A stretch of 64,000 nt of DNA from Progne subis subis (taxonomy: Eukaryota; Chordata; Aves; Passeriformes; Hirundinidae): positions 3,038,001-3,102,000 of the forward strand of contig JAKJHU010000085.1 of assembly GCA_022316685.1 (NCBI GenBank). Reading direction: 5' to 3'. Positions 54,316-64,000 of this stretch are shown here, piece after piece. The stretch's first letter is position 1; every line of letters starts with the position of its first letter. The notes under the pieces were generated by a model. That model searched no databases. It had not been told where the DNA came from and was given only the letters and a program-made list of their open reading frames with translations. The translations under genes were made by a program, and so were the position numbers.

Positions 54316-56359
54316 TGGTGGGTTTTCCCTTCGTGGCTGTGGTTGTAGTCTCACATTCTCCATGTTTGGAGAGGTGTGAGCCAGGTGCTTCTGGGAGGGA
54401 TTTGGACAAGGATTTGTGGTTTCTCCAGAGGCAGGGAAGTGCCATCCAGTAAAACAAGTGCTTCTGTTTAAAGAGCAACACGGGATATTGTTCATTTGTG
54501 CTCTGGTTAGAGGGAGATGCGAGTGGTCTAATTCCTGTATTTTAAGAGCAACATCCAGCCCATGTGATGGACAGGAAAGATGAGAAGAGACTGCTACAAG
54601 CCAAAAGCAGCAAACCCGTGAAGCAGAGCTAGAGACAGCTTTAAAGATATGAACATAATTACCTGAGGAGTCTGCCAAGGAACCAGATGCTGTAAATGAA
54701 AGAATAACTTCCATGGCTTGGCATCTGTCTGCGATCCAGGGAGAGGAGGAGAAGCAGGGGAACTGCATGCAGGGCTGGGAAATGGTTGCTCCAGTTGCAA
54801 AATGGGCACCTTCAGAAATATTTAGTCTATACTGGCATTTTTGTATGGAGGAGAGTGAACCTGATGGAAAGAAGAGATGTCAATGTGCTTGTCTTGTGGG
54901 CAGTTTGACCGTGTTGTGCAGGTTTGATCTCAGTGTTATGTGGTTGGTTGGCTGCTGGGAGGATCTGGGGGCTGTGGCAGCTTAAGCAGGTGGTGATAAA
55001 TGAGGAAGATGTGACTGGGTTGAATTCTGAACCTTTTGGGGCATATTTGTGCCCAGAACCCTACAGAGCACTCTGTTTTCCATGCATGGATGGGCTCAGT
55101 TGATATTAAAAATAAGTGGCTGCGTGTGACTTGTCTGAGGTCAGGTCACTCTTGGCAGTGCTCTAGTTTTGAAAACCAAACTAGAAAGTTCCTGCTTTTT
55201 CTCTCCCCAATTTATTTTTACAATTACTGTTAAAATAATTGCAGTCCTAGCAAAGGTAAACAGCTGGGTTTGACATAATCAGTACACAAACAAGATCCAT
55301 CATTTACATGCTATAAAACCTCTGCCACGCAACATATTCCTGAGGCTGCATCTTAGGAAAAAAATAGGAAACCTTTATGGGAAGGGGAGCAGAAAATCAG
55401 CTGGGGATAACAGCAGCAGTGGTGGAGTCTCCTTTCTGCTTGTGCTTGAACCAAACACCCCAGGAAAAGGTGGTGATAAAACAGGGCTGCACATGGGGCA
55501 TCCTCAGAGCCGAGGGAGTGGTGCTTCCTGGGGTGCAGAAACAGAACTTGCCCCTCCCAGCCGGGAAATAAGGGCAGGGAGCAGTGATTGGAGATTACAG
55601 GGGAGGTTCGTGTGAGTTCAGGCCAGGATTGCAGCGGTTTTTAAGCCAGGAAGAGGAGCTTTGCTCTCATGGGTTAGAGATTTTTTTTTACCGCTTTAAT
55701 AACCTTATTTTTTACTCTTATTTGGCTTGAATGAGTGGAAAATATGTTCAATGTGCACCGTGGGTGCACAGGATGAGATGGACATGGGAGTGGGATGGAG
55801 AGCTTGGGAGTGGGGGACATCACCAGCATCCCAAGGAGCCTGGCAGGGAGCAGGGAGGAGACTGGAGGTGACTGGGGGTGAATTCAGCTGCTGCCTCTGC
55901 ACACCGAAAACCTGCTGTGTGTGCATCCTTGTTTGTAAGCAGCTGTGGTTATTTTGCCTCAAAAAAACCAAACCTTTTTTGCAAGGAGGAGTTGGGGGGG
56001 AGGCCTCTGTATTGCAGCCTGGGGACACAGTCACGTGCGAGTCAGAGCGCCACATCACGTTGAGTGCTGAATGACTCTGCTTATTAATATAATAAACCAG
56101 AGGAACACACTGTCATGATGGTCTCTGCAGCAGGAATCCAGGGGATCATTTTAGCCAAAGCACATTAAATCTTTCTGTCTCCTGAAAATTGCCCCCTAGA
56201 GGTATGGGCTGGAGGGTAGGAGGGGTAGGAGCATTTAACAAGGGCTTGCAAGAGTTTTTATGCATATTGTGGTCTCCAGAACAGTGCTCTGCTGTCTGGG
56301 GTTTTATATCTTCCTACTGCTGTAGTTAAGTCCCTCAGACATGATAAGAAGGAAAACAT

Positions 56360-56391
56360 TCTCTCTCTCTCTCTTTTATTTTTTTTTTTCT
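56360..56391. repeat. (CT)n and poly(T) simple repeat
   Basis: A CT dinucleotide run leads into a T-rich run. Read directly. Confidence 0.85.
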
Positions 56392-59300
56392 CCTTTCATT
56401 CTCTATTTTCAAGATGAAATTCTCTCTGCTGTAGCACTGATATGAGACCTTTTCTTCAGATGTACTATATGAAAACATGCTGTCATCCTCTCTGAAAGCT
56501 GTGAAGCGTGTGCATGTATATGTATATTCTATATACTCAGGCACACGCTATACAGAGATACATGTGTGCATACACAGGGTTTTTCCTCTCCCTCTCAGAT
56601 AAAGTAAGCCTTTCTCATCTCTTTAACAAAAAGTGAGTGCTGTTAGTTGATGGAAGTTAAAATTCTCACGAGGGTCCCTCGATGGGCTCACAGCTGTCTC
56701 TGCTGGGGTTGGTGCAAGGGCACTCCGCTCACCCCTGATGGGTTTTGGTCGCTGCCTGCATGGGTAGGTTCACCAAACCCTCGGAGAAAACCTGCTGTGG
56801 GTTAGTTAATGGCAACAGCCCAGCTGCCTCCTGGAGAGCCTGGGCAGTCCCCAAACCCCCAGAGAGTCCTTTGTGGCTTCAGAGCCCCCACCATCGGGCT
56901 GCCCACCCTCCAGGAGGCTCCACTCCCTGACAGGGAGGGAGGATAAGACAAAAAAGGCAAGATTCTCAGAGAGGGTGTGGTGAGGAGAGTCCCTGCTGAT
57001 CCCCTCGAGGTATTTTGTACTCTGTGTCTGCCAGATTCTGAGTACATCGGGCTGGTCCTGGTTGCTTCGCTCGGGAGCGGAGCTGGAGCTGCCCAGAGCA
57101 GAGGATGCGTCTCCCCTTTGCCACCCTCTGGTGAGAAACGTGCCCACAGCTCCCTGTATTTCCTGCGTCTTGGCTTGACACACAGGCAGCTTTCCCTTCC
57201 CTTTTTCTAATCACGGAGAGGGCTCGACACCTTGTCTGAAATAGCTTTTTTTGCCTCAACAGGGAGGTTCCTTGAGGCAGTAATTGACTCTTTCTTTCAA
57301 GCAATGGCATTTTACCTGGGAAAGCAGCCAGTTGGTATTTTCAGCACAGCAGAATTCTGCCTTGCTTTGAAAGGAGGTGGTTCCAGATCCTCCTTGGTTT
57401 TTTTTTTCCCCCCCTTTAGGATGATGTCATTTTACTTTGTGCACTCTCTCTACCATGCTGTACACAGTCTCTCCAGCTCCTTCTTGGAAACATTTCCATT
57501 AGACAGGCGCTTCATTTTATAGAAACAGCACCTTCAGGAGCAACAGGTGAATAATCTGGGGTCCTCAGCTGCCTCCTGTTGGGCAACAGAAATGTCCTTT
57601 AAGTGACCCTGAAAGGGAGGCTGAATTGTTACTGATGGATTTTTTCTTTTCAATGAGGATGGATGTGTGATAACACAATTGAAAGTGAAGGAGATGCTGG
57701 ATATGGGCAAGAAATATTTAAGAGACCAGGAGAGAAAGGTTTCCAAAGCAGAAACAAACTGTTCTTCATTCTTAGTTTTCCTTCCAATTTAACGTATTCA
57801 TGAAAATTGCGTCAATTTAACTTCAGGGGAGAAAAGAAGCTACAGGGTTGCTGTAGCTAAAAGGCTGCATCCTGTTTTAGTAGGTTTGCTGTATTTTACA
57901 TTTTTATCTAGAGGGGCTTTTTTATGGTACTTTCTACCAGCAGTTCTCCACACCTATTTGTTTTTAAAAAGCACTCTGCAGGCCGCAGGAAAAGGATGCT
58001 AAACACAGTTATCCCTGTCCTGCAGGTAGAGGGAACTGGCTGAGATGTGCAGTAACTTTGGTCTCTGCCAGAGGCAGGAAAAGAGATGAGCCTTGAGCTC
58101 CTGAATCCTGTACAGCAGCACCCAGCCCTGCCTGTGTGACTGGAGCAGGAGGTGTTGGGCTGAGCTGGTCATCCTGCTCTACTCAGCCTTGTTCTATGTG
58201 CCTGCCCTTGAGTTACCTCAGTATAACAAGAAGGAAAGCAGAGGTGAATGTTTTGGATTATGTACACCTTGTATAGCAGAGGCATGAAACCTTGGTAGGC
58301 TTGGCTGCTTGTCTGGCCTCTCTTACCAGTAAAGTGATCTGGGGCAGAACCTTCCCCCTGCTCTGGGCACTGGTTTTTCCCTCTAGTGTCTCCCTCCTCT
58401 TCCTTTCTCCATTGTTCACGTGCCCACACTCGGGTGGGATTTAAGAAGCACTTCATGGCTTTGCATGACGGAGCTGGCAGTTCTGCTCAGCTCATCAAGG
58501 CACATAATGATGCACTGTGAGCCTGCAGTGCTGCTGCTGCTGCAGCCACCCAGCAAAGCAGAGCTGGTCACTGTCCCCTCTCCAGGACAGCCTTGGGCCC
58601 ACAGGGAAAGGATCTCCCGGCATCTGGAGTGAGAGACTTTGTAAATAAAACAGCCCCAGCTCTGCCCATCCACCTCCAGCAGCCACAGAAAGTGACCACG
58701 TGTGCACAAGCCTGCTTTGTTTTCCAGGAGGTTTTGATGCATGAAATGCAGGGAGTGTTTCCCTCCTGCTACCTGGAAGAACACGATGCCCTGCAATAAA
58801 TTAGCAATGCTGTGCCTTGCCTCCTGCTGAGGAAAGGGCTTTAAGGTGTTTGGTTGTGCTGTGCCTCTTGTGACCAGCTGGGGACTGTAGTTTCTGGGTG
58901 TACTATGTCCTCCTCAACATTTTAAAAAATAGAAATCCTTAAGAAAAAGAATACTACGCTTTCAAAATTTTATAACTTCCTTTATACAAAGTGGCCTTGT
59001 TGGAGTGATCAAGGTACAGGCACAGATCCTGCAGCATGCTTAGGCAGAGGCACCAAAGTTTGCAGAATATGGCTTGTAGATTTCAAGGTCTTTCAGCCTA
59101 AAGATATTTTTTTCCATCTTTGCAAATGTTTCTGGTGCTGTATAAATACTGTCTTTGAGATTTACCAGCAGCTAACGTTATCACACACTCCCATTTAAAG
59201 CAAAATCAGAGTGCCTCTTTTATATCTCTACGAGAATTATGAAAGCCTTCTTCTCAGCATTGCAAACAAATGGAGATTGACAGTTATTAGTTTGTGGTCT

Positions 59301-62300
59301 AACTGCTCTGCCAGGGTTTGATGCAGGGGGATTTTCAGTGATTGACTCTGAGGCATCCCTTGTGCCTGTTCCACAGAGATGCTGAGTCCACGCCATCCCT
59401 GCTGACCATTTATTTGGTCCCCACTGGGGATCTCTGGGTCCTGGGCAGTGAATGTGCTGATAACTGAGCAAAGTGGGCAAGTTACCCAGCAGAGACCTCC
59501 TGTTTGCAGCAGGTGCTGAAATGGGGACAGAGAAGCTGGTTTTTTTTTTCCCCATGGTCTTGTTTGGGGGTATTTGGAGGCAATACAGAAATGGAAGGAT
59601 CACGTTGTCCACATTGCAGGTCACTTTTAGCAATTGTCAGCAGGGATTTAGCACCTAATGTGTCTAACAAATCTGAATTAAATCCTTAATTGAAGGACTT
59701 CATGTGAGGAGTACCCAAAATATGAAACAACCTGTTCACTTGCTATTGCTTGGGTGTTCAGTGTCTCTCCTGGGTGAGGCAGGAGCTGCAGGTCACACAG
59801 CTCCCTTTATCCAAGTACAAGCAGCATCTCTGGGGGTGAGGGTTTGGGCAGCGAGGCTGCACCATGTGCAAGCACCGTGGGTCACTGCTCACACCCCAGA
59901 GCACTGCTCCAGAGCCCTGTCTGCCACTGCAGCCCTCCAACACGATGCTTTCCATTTGTCACAGCTGTCAGAGACTCAAGCCCATCTCTGGTGCTGTTAC
60001 TCCATCTCCGAGTGAATCCTGAGCAAACCTTTCTGGTAGCTGGGAGAAGTTTACTCTCTGCTGATGCTCTGCAGCAGAAAGAGAGCCAAAACCATCGCTG
60101 ATCACAACGGAGTGGGGCTGTGCCCAAGCCCTCTGATTCCCAGGCTGCCTTTCAGGTCTCTTTCTGAGCGCACTAAACTTTGCATTGAAGTCAACCAACA
60201 CCACGCGATGCCCCGGAGAGCTGGGAGTTAAATTTCCTCAAGTCACACAGCAAAGGCAGAACATTATTTCCTTTGCATGCCGGTGTTTGGGTTGCTGCTG
60301 GAATCCCTCTGCTCCAGGACGGGCAGGCAGTGTCTATGTGAATCATGGTGGGCACAGAGGAACGGGGAGGCACGTCGTCATCGCTGCGTGGCATCTCCTA
60401 CCTGAGCACAGATCAATTCCCAGCTGGAGTTACAGCCACGCTAGAAATGGGGTTTTGCTTTTGCGATGCCCTTCGCTGTGCTGTAGGTGATTTTTGTTGA
60501 GCGCAGTACAGCACTAGAAATACAGCTGGAAGCTTCAAAGGCATCACGGCGACACCGAGCCGGCCCCGCGTGGAACAGGCCTGACAGCACCACCTGAGAC
60601 AGCTCTGAATTGGCCAGCTGACACGGTGATTGCCTCTGCTGGGAGAGGGGAGCTATCTCAATGGGAAGAAAAATTGGTTTGGGTCAGGATTTTAAACCTC
60701 TCAGCTTCATTTAGTCCCCATACCCACCACGATAAATCCAGCTGATCAAGCCCCCATCCCTCCAATCAGGGCCTGGCTTCACACATCGATGTGAGGAAAC
60801 ACTTGTGCATTTTTTGCTGAAATGAAGTATTAAAACCACGTGATGTGACAACTGAGAGCATCTTTCAAAAGACTGTCCAAAAGCAGGAAAATCCTTGGGA
60901 TTTCCAAGTTGCCCTTTCCTTACACACCTTGCGCAGCGAAGACTTGAGCACGTATCACCTCGGAGGGGTTTTTGCCTTGACATAGAGGACAGAGGAAGAA
61001 AAATACAATTGCCATGTGCCACAACAGCTGCTAGTTGTCCGCTGAAATAAAAGGGAAAATGCCACTTCTGCTCCTACACCACAACCGTTGCACCCCGAAG
61101 CAGAACACAGCGCTCAAAGGTAATTTCAAACACCGCCCTCGTGACAACACAAGTCAGCAAATTATTTCTACGGAGTTTGCAGCCTCCAGCGTACCAGAAG
61201 GAAAAAGGAATAAAAAGAAATACACCTAATTTCACCTGCACTCACCGTACGTGCTCCGAAACACCGTGCATTTGTCATATTTGTGCATGTTATTATCCAG
61301 GGATGCATCAGAAACTGCTACCAAGGCAACACAGATGGGAATAAACAGCAGCCAGGGGAAGCACACCACCAGGAAGACAATGCAGTTCCTCAGGTTATAT
61401 CTTCGCTCCCCCTCTTACAGCCTCTTTGGTTATTACCATATCGAATATTGGATTTGTATAGTTTGACAGCTTTTGTGGTTTTTTGAGAATTAAGATCAGA
61501 GTCTTTAACAGCTCTGCTAGAAGAGGAATTCTCATTAAGGGCTGAAGATGAAGTGCTCTGAGATTCCTCACACGAGGGACTCTCCAGAGGAGACATATTT
61601 GTGTGAGTCAACAGCATATGTCACTCTCGGAAAATAACGCATTGGAATGTGACCTTTTCTCTACTGGTTTTATTTAATGAACAAACAGAACGAATCTTCA
61701 GCACTTCCTTTCAGAAGGGTGCACGGCAAGGCACGGGTTAAGTTGATTTCCAAACTTCACCATGACAGGCAGAGAACTTTCCAATTCTGGCACAGATCCG
61801 GGGAGAATGGCAGCACAGGGAAAACAAAAGGATTTATTTCCCTTTTTATGGTAAGAAGACAATTCAGGAGCCTAGCAAATCCTTAAAACGAAGTCTCTAG
61901 TGGATGGATGCAAACAGAAATGAGCCCAGGCACCTCTGCTGCTGTTTTGCCGACCACATTTATATACCTGGCCCAGATCAGCAAAGGGAAAATTGAGCTC
62001 TTTCAGAGGGCCAGATGGGCTCTCAGTCTCAGGTGTTGACAGTTTTCATTTCTTAACTGTTTTACAAATGAGTGTGGATGTTTGGGGACGAATTTCCATT
62101 TTTATTCAGTGTATAAGAATGGCCTTTCTGGATATAGCTGTCTCACAAAAGGAGCCACTGCTTGATCATGGCCCCTGCTCATCCAAAAAAAGGCTGAGGA
62201 CTGTACAGACTTGGCAGGGGAGCGCTTGGGAAGGGCTGCTGCTTCCCCAGCCTCTCTTGCCTGTGTGCATCGAGTCAGATTCCCTGGCTTTCGTGGCAGC

Positions 62301-62320
62301 CCTTTTATTATTCTTCTTAT

Positions 62321-62336
62321 TACTACTACTACTACT
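62321..62336. repeat. (TAC)n trinucleotide repeat
   Basis: About five TAC units, flanked by TTATTCTTCTTAT. On the minus strand it creates a Val-rich open frame that should not be taken as a gene. Confidence 0.85.
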
Positions 62337-63925
62337 ATTGCTATTCCCAAGACAGCACCAAAAGCTGATACAATAGGAGGGAGGCGAGCTGGGCTCTGCT
62401 TTGCCCTGCTGAACACTGACATAATTACCCACGTCCCAAGTGCACTACGGTGCCTTTGTGACTGGAAGTGATTCATGAGTCCAAAGGACCTCAACTGGAA
62501 TTTAAATTGCCAGGGTAGGCCATAGGGTCTACAGACAAAAAAAAAAAAGTCGTCTCAAAATGGGTGTGTTTGATCTAAATGTCTTGAAGAGACATATTGA
62601 ACTCCATGCCATGGCACTATATTTAGACTCACTTTTCAAAGGATAAATGCACTTCAAATCTCTTCATTAGTTCCATTCTTCAGCAGTGGTTTATTCTGCC
62701 AAGAGCAAATCTGTCATGCTTCGGAGAGGAGTGTGGTGGCCACTCTTCCACAGCAGAGCTTGAGGGTCCCTTCCCCACCTGAGAAACATCCCCATGAAGA
62801 CATGGCACGGGAGAAGGATGTTCCTCTGCTCAAGGGCCGGGTGAGGGCACACATGGCATGGAAATCCGTGTCCAGACCAGCGCCAGGGCCGCCCCTCTCC
62901 ACCCAGCAGGACCAGGGATCCCGCTCCCCTCTGCTCTCACAGCAGGGTCAAAGCAGGACAAACTGCCTCTGAAGCAGCCCACTCCCTTGCAGCGATTAAA
63001 CAGGGAACCAAACCACCCTTCAAGGATGACTAATTGTTAGACAAGATACATCCCACACGTGGCACGCTCCTCCTCAGCAGCATCAGCCCGAATTCAACGT
63101 GCAAGGGGAAGCAAAGGCACTGCTGTCTTTTGGCTACCTCTGAAAAGCCACGGGGGCGCTGATCCGGGGATGGATCTTCGCTTCGGAGCCGAGCCAAGCA
63201 TCGTCTGGAGTCCTGTTCCCGCAGCACAAACGCGACGCGGCGCCCGCTGGGGCGGGGGTGGCCCCTGGGGACCCTGCTGGGTGCCCCTGGTGTCACCACG
63301 CCCCAAGGCCACGCCGAGAAGCTGCCTCCCGGCTGCCAGGTGCCACACGAGAGCCTCTGCTAGAGAAGTTTTTACCAGATTTCAGCCCGGAAAGTTGGCC
63401 AGCTGCAAGGAGGGCATCCAGCTGGAAGAGGTCAGGCATTACCTGGAGGAGCAAACACGAGAGACTCTCCTCCAGCAGCTGCAGTGATGCATTTTGCACA
63501 GAGCTCGGAGTCAGCTCAGATTTGAGCAGCTGCATACTTCAAATGTCTCTGAAGAATACTAAAATGAAAACTCGGTCACACTGCACTGTGGCTGCTATGG
63601 AGCACTATTAAAGGGAAGCTAACATTTGTTTTCAATTACCCAGCGTATATCTGAAAGACTAAAGTCGTCTCCAAAGTGTTAGATAAATGTGTGTTTACCG
63701 TGCACTTGTGCATGGAGAACGAAAGTTATCTGACAGCCATTTCCAAACACCAGTATTTTACCAGTATCATTATATCAACATCTAACGGGTCTCCCTGGGC
63801 CATGTCAAAAGGCAGAATTAGAAAACAGAGTTTGCTGAACACTGCTGCTCAAGACATAGAATAAATACAAATTAAAAAGCTTAGGATCTTACTCCCTTAT
63901 CTCCATTTGTTCAGATCATGCTGCC

Positions 63926-63946
63926 TTTTTTTTTTTTTTTTTTTTT
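63926..63946. repeat. Poly(T) tract
   Basis: About 21 consecutive T near the window end. It could be the reverse complement of a poly(A) tail, but no retroposed body was recognised beside it. Confidence 0.85.
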
Positions 63947-64000
63947 CAAACTCTCCTGAAAAAAGTGACAGAAAGCAGGAACGTTTGTGGCAAATGCAGA

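Larger units (their letters stand above)
54316..64000. other. Putative TMEM132B intron 1, right part (runs off the window)
   Basis: No large TMEM132-type exon 2 was seen, so the intron continues beyond 64000. Simple repeats include CT/T-rich 56360-56390, (TAC)n 62321-62336 and a T run at 63926-63946. No other feature was recognised. Confidence 0.6.

Noticed and set aside
54223..54768. 181-codon minus frame next to the LTR
   Set aside because: It spans the LTR edge and unique DNA without a recognisable retroviral or host domain.
62102..62494. 130-codon minus frame with a Val-rich hydrophobic stretch resembling a membrane helix
   Set aside because: The hydrophobic run is the reverse translation of the (TAC)n repeat.
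63059..63487. 142-codon + frame ending in a helical-looking EEVRHYLEEQTRETLLQQLQ
   Set aside because: The tail looks protein-like, but no splice sites or family could be supported, and the GC-rich upstream half has overlapping frames on the other strand.

Overview
The window looks like nuclear DNA of a bird, most likely a songbird. Three things support this. Split coding exons have GT-AG introns and compact spacing. Two fragments resemble the 3' end of CR1 LINEs, the dominant avian retrotransposon. One stretch near 53.8-54.3 kb resembles LTRs I recall from passerine genomes. There are no operons, CRISPR arrays or other prokaryotic features. No tRNA or rRNA gene was recognised.

Region 1 (about 1-26 kb): the 3' three-quarters of AACS, acetoacetyl-CoA synthetase, on the + strand. 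Fourteen coding exons were placed by eye between 4177 and 24759. All but one junction keep the frame with canonical sites or a GC donor. They encode about 513 residues up to the natural stop. The first ~157 residues and the promoter lie to the left of the window. The enzyme is cytosolic and activates ketone-body acetoacetate to acetoacetyl-CoA for sterol and fatty-acid synthesis. Points to check are an out-of-frame junction at 8056/8528, a GC-AG intron at 12894, a perfect 26-bp minisatellite inside an intron, and a large GC3 contrast between exons.

Region 2 (about 26-38.7 kb): intergenic DNA. It holds AT-rich stretches that could be conserved regulatory sequence, a CR1 scrap, and an orphan CpG-rich segment at 31.4-32.6 kb with no recognisable gene. 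Next to the following promoter lie two back-to-back tandem arrays. One is a hierarchical 42/62-bp minisatellite (37685-38348). The other is a 31-unit GGGATC/GGGACC hexanucleotide array (38424-38609) with strong G-quadruplex potential.

Region 3 (about 38.3-64 kb): a CpG island and a short signal-peptide-like first coding exon (39085-39169), then at least 24.8 kb with no recognisable coding exon. In the mammalian gene order I recall, AACS is followed in the same orientation by TMEM132B, which has a very long first intron. I therefore assign this exon tentatively to TMEM132B, by position and layout and not by sequence match. A second CpG-rich patch at 40.8-41.9 kb may be an alternative promoter. 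The rest of the intron holds simple repeats, a probable LTR and a few AT-rich candidate regulatory blocks.

No wholly new biological system was found. The most unusual structure is the nested minisatellite, G-quadruplex hexamer and duplicated splice donor lying directly upstream of the putative TMEM132B start.
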